Assembly (NCBI GenBank): GCA_000149265.1
Contig: CH001337.1
Location: forward strand, 153,210 to 217,209
Direction of reading: 5' to 3'
Length of the DNA: 64,000 nt
DNA from: Ciona savignyi
Taxonomy: Eukaryota > Chordata > Ascidiacea > Phlebobranchia > Cionidae
Each line of letters starts with the position of its first letter. Position 1 is the stretch's first letter. The notes under the pieces are model-generated. The model saw only the letters and a program-made list of their open reading frames with translations, was not told the origin of the DNA and ran no database searches. Both the position numbers and the translations under genes were made by a program. Positions 1-14,000 of this stretch are shown here, piece by piece.

Positions 1-2084
1 GAAGGAAATGAAGGATTTGATGAGTCAGGTGAGTGCATAGTTGTTCTGCAACTGTGGATATTCACAGGGTAAACCCTCAACTCTTAAAAGAGTGAAGAAG
101 GGAAAGTGCTTACTAAAACTATGGAAACTAATTTTAACACTAATCTTAACTCCAGAACTAACCCTACTCCCACTGTTTAAAACCAACTCTAATGCCCTAA
201 TATTCATTTTAGTGTGTACTTTCGCTCCTTCCATCCTTAGTTTTCCCAATTTAAACTAATATTTATACTCGTTTTCGGCCACAGAAATCTTATACTGAAA
301 ACGCAAAGAGGACTCTTGACAAGTACAACCTCAGTGCTGACGTCATGCAAATCGCCCACGTGCTGGCTACGTCACCGCTTATATCCGATGCTACGTACAA
401 GGATAAATACATGGCAGAAGTCAAAGGAAAGGGGATTTCAAAACACGGCATCCAGTACTATCCTGGCTACATCAAGGCAAAGGAAAACTCTAAACTTGCA
501 AGCAAGGTGGGCTATAGATCGGATTTTCTCAATCTCTTTTAACATCGTACACACTTTTAACTTTTACTTAAAAGCTTGTACACCCCGATCTTCACAACAG
601 AATAAACTGAAATTGCATTAATATTAATGGAAAAATGAAACACCAGACACTCGTGTATAGAAGTCTTCTTAAGAACAGTTACTTTAGTTAAATCAAGTCA
701 GAATCATAGTTCTTTCAATTCATATTTGAAACTGTCACACCTGGTATGAAAATTAATTTGCTATGTTGTTTTATGATATGTTGTACAACCCAGTACACCA
801 TTTTGTAGTGGCACATCCTTTTTTGGTACACGCATGGTTTCACAATACACACTGTTAAAAAGCATTGCTATAGACCGACCATATAAAAGACCAATTGCTT
901 GACTTTGATCATGACTTAATTACTTAGAGTGCGTACGTGAAAGATGGAGAAGGGGTCATCCACCAATATACAATGCCTCTCGATACTCCTGAGCTCAACC
1001 GGGCGCAAACAATCCGCCATCAACGCCAGTGACGTAAGTATTACGTACCCATGATGACATGAACATGACGTAACCATATTTATTCAATTTTAGCTGCAAT
1101 ACACGAAGCAGCGCAAAGAGACGATCGATAATTACCGTGGATTTCAAACAATGGATAGCAAACATCACCCGATCGTTCAGCAGGGAATCAAAGTAGCGGA
1201 TCTCATTTCAGAGGTACGTTTTACACATTTTAATTCGTTTTCTTTAATTTGATGTCTTGTTTATTTATTATTTTATTCCCACAGCAAAAGTACAAGGAAG
1301 ATTACATGGCGGATAGAAATATTATATATTACCCTGTCCATCTGACTCCGGGCTACGAGGCCGCGACGAAAGCGAGTCAGTACATCAATGGGGTAGGTCT
1401 TATTTATTTGTATATTTATTTGGGTATAAATTCTCATCCAATTCTGCAAAGAAAAACATACTTCTGTTTTCTTTCGTAATTAAAAAAATACTTTTTATTT
1501 CTGCAGCCATCATACAAGAAAGCCTACAACAGAAACCGAAATGATGTACATTATGACGTCACAGAAACTGAAGGATATAAGACCATGTCGGAAATGCAAA
1601 ATTTGTCTGACGTAAGCAACCTTGAATGGCGATACTTTGTAAAAGAGAGGAAATTCATGTTTCACCCGGGGTTTTGAAAAGCATATTAGTTTGCCCAAGC
1701 TACTTAGTGTGTTCATTGTTAGGTACATTACGTTCATGTTAACGACCGCTAAATAACAAGTTTGTTGATGCAAAATCCATTAAGTCTCTTTTTACCAGCT
1801 ACGTCATTAGGAAAAAATGCGACAATAGTGTAAATTGATTGTAATACTGACCGGTCACATTATCAAATCGTGTATCCACATGACCGTTGCAGCCTAAGTA
1901 CAAGACCGATCCTGGAAGTTTGAAATTCACGTCGGTGAAGGACAGTATAGACATGGCTAGAGCTCGAGCAGTGAAGCCCTTGGTCAGTTACTGGTTCTAC
2001 AAGGATCAAGCAAAGAGGATGTTGGACAAATACAACGTCGACACAGCTGATATTCATATGATCCATGCCTTGCATGCAAACCAT
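1..2084 (+). CDS. NEB: Nebulin exons 1-7: super-repeat 1
   Basis: Exons at 1-28 (partial, ends in MSQ), 285-506, 928-1033, 1094-1213, 1285-1392, 1507-1611 and 1893-2084. Exon 2 carries module types R1 (AKRTLDKYN) and R2 ([13 protein letters not shown]). Exons 3 to 6 carry R3, R4 (40 residues), R5 ([15 protein letters not shown]) and R6. Exon 7 carries R7 and then R1 of the next super-repeat ([10 protein letters not shown]). Exon 3 has 106 nt where 105 are expected. Compared with its near-identical paralogue at 2648-2752 it has one extra base near 1004, which shifts the frame and would give a TGA at the exon end. See findings. All other exons in this block are multiples of three and open. Confidence 0.9.
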
Positions 2085-5000
2085 GTAAGTATCAGTTAGT
2101 TACGAACGCAGTAAAACTATATTTTGTTAAACCATTTTAATTTAATTTATTCTAATGGACAAGACTGTTGTTTATTAATTTATCCATTTATGTTATTGGC
2201 TATAAATGTATATTAACGATATCTTAAAGTTTGTTTAAAAAACTTTTTTATAACTTTTTTTTTTACAATTTTAATAAAATAATTTATCATGGTGAATACC
2301 ATAATTGGTATCTGTGATATGTGCTGTTTCACCAACAACTTTCTCTCTTAGTTGGCTTCAGAAAACGAGTACAGAAACCACTGGTTGAAAGAAGTCAAGG
2401 GCAAAGGGACAAACGACACATTGGATAGTTATCCGGAATATAAACAAGCGATTAAAGCTGCTAAGCAACTCTCACAGGTAAGCCTGTGCGCTCTTAGCAT
2501 GCACTAACCTGGATGAACTAGTAATTTATACCGGCCAAGTTTTAATCCCTCAATGAGCTCGTCACTAAGATATTTCTTATGCAGAATTCTGTCCATACAA
2601 CAGTCATCCATTAGGCCACAACCATTACTTGATTACAATCTTCACAGAACGCATACGTGAAAGAAGGGGAAGGGGTCATCCACCAATATACAATGCCTCT
2701 TGATACTCCTGAGCTCAACCGGGCCAAACAATCCGCCATCAACGCCAGTGACGTAAGTATTACGTCATAACCATGACGTTACCGTGACGTAATCACTTTC
2801 TCCATATAGCTGGTGTACACGAAGCAACGCAAAGAGACGATCGATAATTACCGTGGATTCCAAACCATGGACAGCAAACATCATCCGATTGTTCAGCAGG
2901 GAATCAAAGTAGCCGATCTCATATCAGAGGTTTTTACTTCTACTTAAAATTATATGAGTATGTAGGAATAGGGTTCGCTATTTAGTAACATAGATGGAAG
3001 AAAACGGATTTTTCCCCTAAAGGACTAGTTCTGGTATAAAAACAAGACCTGGTTTTATATAAAATGTAATAAAACAAACACACACACACAAACACAACTT
3101 TTCATGTTTATATTTTTATGAAATACAATCATCCTGGGACTATGCAGAGTTTACTTTATGCAATCTTATTTTTACGAACATGAAGAGAGTCGGATAATAA
3201 CGAACTTACATTATTCGTTCACCACAGCAAAAGTACAGGGAAGAGTACATGGAGGATAGGAACATTATCTACTATCCTGTCCATCTGACTGCTGGCTACG
3301 AGGCTGCAACCAAATCAAGCAAATACGCCAGTGACGTAAGTATGACGATGTTAGTTGCAAATTGGGAGTTTAACACGTGATGTTTAGGCCGACTACAAGA
3401 GGTGGTACAACAGAAATATCCGGGGAAGGGGGAATTACCCAATCAACATCACGCCAGGCTACGAACAGGCTAAGTCATTGAAGCCGTATTTAAGCGAGGT
3501 AAGTTTTAAAAGCTTTTTAAAGTGATTTTACTGTGACAAGAAAATTTCTACGACCAATTGGAAATTGGTAATTTAATCATTTAAACAGCAACAGTCTGGA
3601 ACGTTGACAAGCCAAACTTCTCGGTGTAGTTTGGTTATTTGAACCCATGCAGATTATTCAGTTATTTAACGTTCATAAAAACTATAAATTCCCTAAATCG
3701 TGGATTGGATTGACCGTTATGGAAACGATTGCCCTTTAACTTCCATCTAGTAGTGAATGAAATATTCCTAACCTGAAGGTTCGCTTTGCCCATATGGTTC
3801 CGTCTAACAGCACGAACCCTCCTTAAACGTAACATGTCTTTGTTTGGGTAAAAACATTGTTTTTTTGGCTTGTGAAAAAAAATTTTGATATGCTGTCCTG
3901 TCGTGGACGAATAGTTTATGTCAAGACACATTGCATAAACCACGGGTTCAATATTAGAAACCGCGTCAAAGGCGATTTAAGAGAATGATTAACATGCATC
4001 CCCGTTGCAGTATCTGTACAAAGACGATTATGAAAAGAACAAGGCAACTGGCTTCACTGTTGTGCCGGACCCGAACGAAATGCGAAATCTCAAAGTCGTT
4101 CAACCGTGGATGAGTCAGGTGACCATGAAACATGTTTATTGCAAATCTATTGTTAAAAAGAACAAAATATATAAAGAAAGACTTATAATTTTTATTTGTT
4201 GGCAAAATATGTATTTTTTATCAATATATTAAACGGATAAGAACAATAACTGCTCTATACACTAGACTTCTATATCAACTAAAGACACTTTGTGTAACAA
4301 CTGAAATGTGTGCTTATCAATATTATTTTCATCTAAAAGTAGGGTAAATATTTGACTTGTTTTTTAAAAGCCTAAATTTTTATCGAGACAATAAACGGAT
4401 TTCTTCACGCAAAAATATGAATAATATACTACAAAGCAAGACTATATACTTTTCAGATTACCCATCTGGTTATAAGAATAACGATTAATTAAGGTAATAA
4501 ATATGTTTTTAAGTTATTACCAATATTTCCCCACCATAGAAACTCTATCGCGAAGCTGCACGCGATTTGATGGGGAAGTACCACCTCGACGTTGAACTTC
4601 CGATCATCGCCAGAGCAATCTACAACTCAAGCATGTTGTCACCGGTAAGTGGATAGGGTTTGCAGTCGAAATCAGTCCCAATGACGCACGACTCGGATCA
4701 GGATTGTTAACGCACGGCTTGAAATAAATACCCGTATTGCAGGTCTCATAATTAGTCATGGTTAAAAAACATCGACTCGCGTTACTGGTATACGCACCAG
4801 GTTCATATGTAACATTGGTCCTTCGAACGGTTAACTTGACCGATTCATATATTGTAATCAAAATAAAAAAAACGGTCTTGGCGCCATCATATGTTTAAAA
4901 CTAGCCCGGTAAAAAAACAAAAAAACATTGATTCTTTTGGTGGATAATGTGGTTTGATGTGGTACCGATTCGTGACCAAGCTCTGTAACATGTTACACAA

Positions 5001-8000
5001 CCAGTTCGTTTATCACATAGGCGCTGTACAAGCAAGCGTATGAAACCACAATGAAAGGGAAACCTGCTGCGCATCTGGAATCGTCACCCTCGTTCCAACA
5101 AGCGATTAAAGCGTCGAAGTTGGCGAGTAAGGTGAGTCCAATGTCGGTCGTAGTTCAGACAGGAGCTTGTTTCAATTTTCACACTTTAGCGTTTAATCTT
5201 CGAGTAATGTACTTAACATACTTTGTTGCAATTTCGTGTTTTCATTCGATCGATAAATACAATTATATTAATCGAACATATACATAGTATAAAGAGAACA
5301 CGCAAATAATATCTCAAGCGTGAGCACTCGGTAATAAGACCGATACCCCTGGTAACCATCATTATTGGCCCATACACGAGAATACAAGTTCTTATCCTAA
5401 ATGATGGAACCCAACCCTCACCCAGTGAGCTAACCAACCAACCGACAACCACCCACAGGCTGGATACACCAAAGCAGCGGATGAATCTAGGAACCAATAC
5501 ACCATCGGACTCGACACCACCGATATACAACAAGCATTGGCTGCAGATAAACTAACCAGCGATGTAAGTTTGGTTGGTTGTTGTAACTGCTACAAGTCAT
5601 GTTTATAGTTTAATTATCTTGTCGATGCTAAAGCTAAGAAATAAGAACGTTTACTGTTAATATGGCCATACTACAATGGCGAACATATTTAATAAACAAT
5701 CATAGTAAAAGGCGTCAGAGAAAACACTTTAAGATTTGAAATAATAAAAATATCTCCCGCATCTCAATATTATTTTTCAACAAATGCCTGTCAGTATCTG
5801 TATAATCTCATTTCCCCTACTATTGCAAAGTATTGAATGTATAATTATATTCTTACCATGATCTACCAGCGTATGCTTATCTACTTTGGGTTTGTTGTTC
5901 ACCCAATCCATATTTTCAGATTGAATACAAGAAATCTGGACAAGGAGTTGCCAATGACTTCCAGGGTTACTTCAAGCTGAATGCTGATGAAATCCCGCAG
6001 TATAAGCAAGCGAGGAATGTAGCTGCAAATACTAGTGATGTATGTTGTCTTGTTTTCCTGTTAGCTTTACTGGTAGAATACCTGACCACCGACCTAAAAT
6101 GGTATCAACACCAATCGCTAACAACTTGTTTGGATCCTTGTGCAAGGCGTTGAACAATAATTGCCTAAATCCAATGGTTAATTAGTAAATTAAAAACTGT
6201 AGCTCATAAACAGTGTCTTATATGCAACACACTACAAGTGTCGCATTGATCCAAAGTGAATATTAGTTTATCTGGCGAATGCCCGTGTTATAACGTCCCT
6301 GGTAAGTCTCATATACAACACACTATAATTTGGTCTTGAACAACACAACACAATTGGGGAATTTAAACATTAGGGAATCTAACACCCATCCTTGTTAAAG
6401 TTGCCACGCATTTGTTCATTCCCGGAGGTAAGCAAAACTATTCTATCCTATGTGACACCTGTAGTAACGGGCCTTCTATGGCCTACATTCCTAGTCCTGG
6501 TGCTATCATGGACCCACCAATACTAATGTATTGTATCATTTCCTACATTCCTGGTATTCCTGGTCCTGGTGCTACCATAGACCCTCCCATACTAATGTAA
6601 TGTATCATGGCGCCACTATGGACCCGCCTCTACTATTATATTATATCGCATGTGTCACCTAATGACCATTCTACATCTAACAATACACAATATGACAGAC
6701 CAAGTACAAAGAGGAGTACAATGATACGAAGCATTACGTCTACTTCCCCTACCACATCACCCCGGAATACGAAAAGAAATCAGATGCCAACAAGTTTCTC
6801 AGTAATGTAAGTTCAACAAGATATATGAAGCATAATTGACCCATTGAGAAACTTCTACGTTTAACAAGCTTAACACTCGTTTTATTATTACGATATACGG
6901 AGATAGTTGGTATGCCTGCTACACGTTTATTTAACCAAAGATGTTTTTTTAAGATTATAATTTTTTTAACATTTTTTTTCTATTTTTATATATATATTGA
7001 TTCCCTTTTCCTCTTTTTTCCCGAGCAGTATAAATAAGAGTCTATCTTAATAAATATATACTTCTTTAGGCGCTGGTCTCACATGCCATTTAATCATTAA
7101 TTATTTCACGAGTAAATCTCTAACAAATGTAATCGTTCACCCCCAGGCTCACTACATGAAGGATTACGAAGAAAACAAGGGGAAACAGAATTTCAAGTTC
7201 CACGAGATTCCTGGCTACTTGTGCAGCAAAGAACTTGGCGAAGTTATGAACATTGTAAGCTCTTCTATAATAATTTCCAATACTTTCCATCATAACATTT
7301 CTACCACAGCATAAAGATCGGAAAGCCATGAAGGAATTGCACATGAAGGGTTTCCATAGCTCGCCCGACGATACAACCAACCAGCACGTAAAGGAAGTCC
7401 AGATGCGATTGAGCAACGTAAGTCACTGACGTCATTTAACGCTGACGTCATTTGATGATGACGTTTTTTAATGCTGACGTCATTTAATGCTGACGTCAAT
7501 CATTGCAGAACGTGTACAAAGCCGCCGCCAAAGAGGTGATGGACAAATACAACATCACCGCCGAACTTCCGGAAATCAGACAAGCTCTGACGTCATCGAA
7601 GCTCGCGAGTCAGGTTTGTGACGTCATACAGCAGTATATTTGTCATTATGTCACTCTTTACTGACGATTTTCCTTTAGAATCTATACAGAGAAGAGTACA
7701 ACAAGGAAAAGGGACAGGGCATGGTTTATAACCCCGAGATCCCGACTTACCAACTTGCCAGGAAAGTGCGGACGCTCGCAAGCGATGTGAGTATAACGTA
7801 CACTATTTGATGACCTATATGTACACTATTTGATGGTGATAGAAGTATCTAACCCACGCAAGTGTCACCACATATGGGGTTTTACCCGTGGATTAAAACA
7901 CGGGTTGGCTGAAACTCGTGTGGGTTAATACTTTTGTAAAATTTAACCTCCTATGTGTTTATACTTATGTGGGTTAAAACTAATGTTTGTTTGTTTCAGA

Positions 8001-11000
8001 ACTTGTACAAGGACAAAGCAGCGCAATTACTTCATCAATATTCAGTGATCCCTGACACTCCGCAACTAACCTTCGCTAAAACAGTCGCCCAGCAGTCCAG
8101 TGACGTAAGTTAAGCGGAATAGTCCAGTTTATTATTAGTTTGTAATTGGGCAACATCCTGTCCAGTTTCCATCAGGGAATACAGTAGTAGTGGGTATTAT
8201 GTATAAACTGCGTCTATAGGAGGTAGTAGGTGGTAAGATGTAGCTCAACAAGAGATTTTGGGTGTCGACGTTTTCGGTTAATAATGCGGATTATTCAGGT
8301 TGAGTATAAGAAAGACGGAAAGGAAGTGACGTCAAAGGTTCGAGGATACCAGAGCTTGAGAGCATCGGAGCAGCGCGACGTGGCGCATGCGAGAAAGGTC
8401 AATGACCTCATATCCCCGGCCAAGTATAAGGAGGAATACAACGAATTGAGGAACATCATTTACTTCCCCGTCCACTTGACTGATGGGTCAGTATCCGCTT
8501 ATGTGTAGATCGAGTTTAACTTGATAGTAGAAATATATTTGGTTCTTTAATTTTATTTCTGGTTCTGTTAATTACATTTCTTTCCGCCGTTTTTTATTTT
8601 ACTTTTTACCGGGTTCGAAGGTAACCTTTGTTAGGCTTGTGTTTTTGTTTCATGACCGTAAATGAAATTGCATTTTTTCAATTTCATTTATTCAACTTAA
8701 GTTATAAAACACACAACAATTGTATGACATAAAAATAGTAACTTAAAAGACAAAGAAACCGGGGCGGTACACGTACTTAAAAGTGGAAACCAACTTTTAA
8801 AATGATTAATATATGGCGATTAAAGCAAGCAACGTGAAGAACACACTCCGTGTTAACACCAGTTCCTCCGCAGATACGACGCGTGCATTAAAGCCAGCAG
8901 CTTCGCGTCCCCCGCGTCGTACAAGAAACACTGGTTGAAGGAAAGATTTAGAAACAACTTCAGAGTCAATGAAACCGAGGGTTATCAGAAGGAACGGGAA
9001 ATCCAACAAAAAATCAGCGCTGTAAGTTATTTTTTAATCCATGTACAAGTGTTTAATTGTTTTGTGTTTTGATGTATTTATTCTAAGAATGTGACGTCAC
9101 GCAATAATGACGTCATATAAATCCTCCATTTTGTCATAGATTGCATACAAAGCAGAGTACAACAAGAATGTGGGCAAATGTCCATACATCACCGAAACAC
9201 CTGAGCGAGCACACAACCGCGACATGAAAGACTTGCTGAGCGAGGTACGCTTTTCACTGTGACGTATAACCTACTCCTGACGTATAACCTACGTATGACG
9301 TCATCATATTTCACAGAAAAAATATCGGCACTCCGCTCGTGACGTAATGGATAAATACAACCTGATTACCGACGAACCGAGGATGGTAACCGCTCTACAG
9401 GCCATGGACCTCGTTAGTGACGTAAGTATTACGTCATTTATCGCTGAAATATGTGGTTATGCGGTAATATTCGATTTTGACAGAATAAATACAAAGAAGA
9501 ATACGAAAAGGAAAAGGGCCATGGCGCTTCGAACCTCCACGAAACGCCACAAATGAAACACGCCCTGGAAGTAGCCAAACTTACGAGTGACGTAAGCATG
9601 TATATTTACATTGATCTGGACTGGTTATTACGTCACATCCTCTTTATTAGAAACCATACAAGCAAGTCGCGAAGAAAGGTCTTCAGAAGGTGACGCTACC
9701 TGAAGACGCAACTGCAATCGTTCACGCGCAAGAAGCCGGAAAACTTGTCAGTGATGTGAGTCGTCAGCTTTTTTATTCTAACATATGTTATTTAATTTAA
9801 AGATCAGCAGCAATTTTTATATAATATAACACTTTTTCGATAAAGTTGAGACCAATATTCCGGTGGGTTAATTCATGAGTTTTCTCGTTTAAACTTTTAC
9901 CCCCAAGGTTTGTGGGTTCGAATGCAACCCTTGTTACCCAAATGTGTCATTCGTAAGCCACTTTCAGGCTGTTACCTGAACTCAATGCGAAAAAAGATGT
10001 AAAAAATACTTAATGTCCCCCTCCCACCATAGTATACGGACACTGCAATATAGTTTCCGTTATCAACAGTGGACATGATAATCCGATTGGTAACCCAAGT
10101 GATAACATCTATTGCGTTTTATTTTGGTGGATATTTCACTATTGTAGAGTTTCACCACATAAATATGTATCAGTTCCCGATCATTTTAAAATGTTAGTGA
10201 TTCAAAAGTGTAGTGTCAATGAATGGACTGAACCGTTGTTAACCTTTTTACGTTTTATAAACTATCTTTTCCTGCCAACCAGATAACGTACAAGAAAGAT
10301 GCACAAGATAACAAGATGCAGGGATACAACCGACTGGCTCTGAAGGATAATTATCAGCTCAACCGACTCGACCGGATAAAAGACTTGTCCTCCGAGGTGC
10401 TTCGCGTGGCCGATTCACGCGTCATAAAGCACGGCGTTCCGTCGCAATGCATCTTGTCACGTTTTCGGATAATTTTGGTTGCTGTGACGTCATAAACAAA
10501 ACGAAAAACTGGACGCGAATAAAGAAGGCCATCTTCACGCCAATAACTGACAATGATCGGAACATTTAAAACTAAATGCTTGATTTTATCAAAGTAGTTT
10601 GCAGTGGTTTTATCGGTCATATTGTTAGTTTGATTTTTCATTTGTTGCCGTGTTTCGTTATTTGGTTGAAGTGATGTTTGCTCGATTCTTTGCCAATTTT
10701 ACAATTTCGCGAACTTCCTTCATTTTATCCTTTATTTCCTTTCATCCCCATTCCGCCGGAAGCCACGTCAATGACCCCCTGATCACTCCCCCCCCCTCCA
10801 CCACCACACCCGATTAACCCCCATGTCACCTCAGGTCCAATACAAGAAAGAGTTCCACGAGCAAAAGGGACAACTCATCCCCGTGGTCGACACGCCCGAG
10901 CAACGTCACGTGCAAAAACAGCAGAAGATACAAAGCGACGTAAGTATGGTGTTCCCACCCTAATCCTAATGATTTCTAGCACTCTTATGTATCTCCCTGA

Positions 11001-14000
11001 TGTATACGTTGGGCACTTCTCCCAAATGTCACACCTTACTTCCAGCACTTATATTTATATCGTTCTTAGTATATGTTGGGTTATTGCCCTATTGTTACAA
11101 TCATTTATTACTTGTTTATTATCTATCTTAGTGTACTTTGTACGTATTTTCCGCTCAAGTAATCTTCTTTACTTTTGTACGTATTTTCTTTTCCCAAGTC
11201 AGGTGTTTTCGATATTTGTATCTCACGACTTAAGTATTAGTTTCCTATGAATGTACTTGTGTTGTATTATTCACAACTGTATACTTACTGTTATTCTACG
11301 CATTACCATGTTTTAAATAACGTTATCTGTTTATTTCTCCTTACTCCACCCCACATTTCTTACCTCGTTGAAATATTAGGCTGAATATAAGAAGGACCTG
11401 GCTAAGCACACCAAGGGCAAGGGTCTGACATCTGAAACCACCCCACAACTGGACCATGCCAAACACATGGTGTCGCTATTAAGCGAGGTTCGTAAATTTC
11501 CCAAAGCGTGCGATTTTGCAGTGGTTTTCTTGATTATTTTATCTTTTGCCGTGCTTTCTTAAAAATGCTACCCACACATCGAGTTCATATGGTGTTATCG
11601 TATCTTCAACTATCGTTCATTTCTGTACATTCATCAAAACCTTGATTGGTTTCGGTTTTCCTTTATTGCATTTCCTGTTTTTGCTTCTAACCGATTGCTG
11701 TGAACATTGTGACGCAATAATCCGCACCGGGTTGCAGTGTAAGCATGCACGAAGTCAAGTTCAAAATCTCAAAGGTTTGTTTGCATGAACCAGCCAGACA
11801 CATTCTTAAACCAACCGTCCCGTATTAGAACAAGTACAAAGCCGGTACGAAGGACCAACACGAATGGAAGAGCGGGGAAGCCACTAACACCCCAACCGCT
11901 ATTAAAGCGAAGGAGACAACCGATCTCGTCAGTGACGTAAGTATCCCAAATTTGACGTCATCAAAAACGCTAAATAATAACTTATATTGTTAACAGTTCA
12001 AGTACAAAGAAGAACACGAGAAATCGAAGGGACAAGGTTGTAATGAGATCACACCCGCGATCGCGCATGCAGCTTCTGTTGGAAAGGTTTGGGATGACGT
12101 AGAACCCTCGATTATGACGTTTTATAGAACCCACTATTATGACGATTATTACGATATAATATATTGTACAGTTTCAAAATTAAAACTTAACCAATGTGCA
12201 CAGTAAATTTATATAAAATAAATATCAGGTTTTGATAACAGCGGTACAGGCGTATGACCCGAAGTAATAAGATGATGATGCTTACCCGTGTTATACACTA
12301 TGTTGTTCCATGTACTTGAAGTTAACATGATATCCAATCTCATTCCACCACCTCTGTACGCAGGTTGTGAGCGAGAATGTCTACAAGGAGAAACACAAGG
12401 AAGATATGTCGCTCCCTAGCGCCTTCAGTGTTCTACCATCCACCCCACAGACCGAGCATGCTCATAAAGTGGCGGCGAAGACAAGCGAGGTAAGTGTGGG
12501 ATACCTTGTCGTTGGGTTAAATAGGAGATTTGTCCGGCTAGGCAGAGTGTCTGAAGTTAGAAGATTGTTGGATTGAAACCAGCACCTTACTAGTCTGCTG
12601 TGTTCATTGGCAGTCAAGGGATATCTTTCTAATTCAGTCAATTATTGAGTTGATTTAATAACCGACTATGGGCGGGATATTTTAACGCACTACGCGCAAG
12701 TTCGTATAGTCATTAGCATTGTCATTTTATTATTAATATTTACAAAAAGTCCTAAAGACTACAATCAACTAAAATTAATGAACATGTTTTGTCTGTAAGT
12801 TACCATCGCATTCAACAAAAAGAAATTGTTGTAAAATAGTTCCGACAGTTACAGGAATATTACGTCTAACATATGGGTTTCCCTCACAAATTATCCAACA
12901 GTAACTATGGATAAATCTTTTAATGTGGATTCCACCAGCCATTATAGAAATGACCCAACCATCTATTATCCACCCAGATAAAGTACAAAGCGCAGCATCA
13001 GAAAGAAGACATCGGCCAACCTGCTGAGTTAAAAGATTCTGTCTTGATGGTTAAAAACAAGGAAACCACTGAACTTCAAAGCAACGTGGGTTTTCCGACA
13101 ATTTGTTTTCTACTTTTTTTTTACTTGGTCAATAACTTTTTACCCAAGATTTCTGTTTACATGAGTGGTTTGAAAAATTTAGTCACACAAACTCTTAATT
13201 TTCAATCATGTCATAAGAGAGGAGCATAGATTTGGCTTCGTCCATAGCTCAAAAAGTCTAGGCTTTTTAAAGTAATACTTAATAGAAATTTAATGTTTTT
13301 TATTCAGATTGAGTACAGGAAGCAGGGTGAACGGGTGGCCGAAGATAACAAAGCTTACCTGACTTGTTTGGAAAACACCCCGAACATGCGACACGCAAAG
13401 AAGGTTCGTGTTGTATATGTCTGGAAGGGAATCTATATATATTTAATACCCTATTATAAAACATGTAACTTGTGGCTATAGGAGGCGTTTAGCCATTTAT
13501 TTTTTGCTTAAAAAAGCTGGGGCGCGCAGCCTAACATATGCTGCTTCCAACCAAACAAATATGGGGAATCACCCCCATTGTTACTCATCAAAACACTTAT
13601 TTGAATACAATGACTAAGAGAGTACCATTTGTCAGTTCCGGTCTTACATAGAGATATATTATTTGGTTATACGCCATATATAGCTTAAACATATCCTAGG
13701 CGAATAGCTATTTATAGCTTTCTAACATTTATATCGCTTTTAACACGTTTTGTCCGGCCGGTTGGTCTAACGGTTAAGTGCGCCTTTTAATCGAAAGGTT
13801 GCAGGTGCGAAACTGGTCGCTAGCTAGTCGGTTGTGTCCTTGTGCAAGGCACTTTACGGAGATTGCCTGAACCCAGCGGATTAATGGGTTTCACCAATTT
13901 AAAGAAACGTATCTATCAAATACAACACACTGTAATAGCTCCTGTAACCCTACGGTGGGCGCGAGGTGATCTGACGATTGCCCGTGTGTTAACCCCCTTG

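Noticed and set aside
13752-13830. A tRNA gene (A- and B-box-like motifs)
   Set aside because: The tRNA-like part does not close into a normal cloverleaf by eye and is joined to a conserved body and TATCC tail that recur elsewhere, so it is a SINE head. The same applies to all family A copies.
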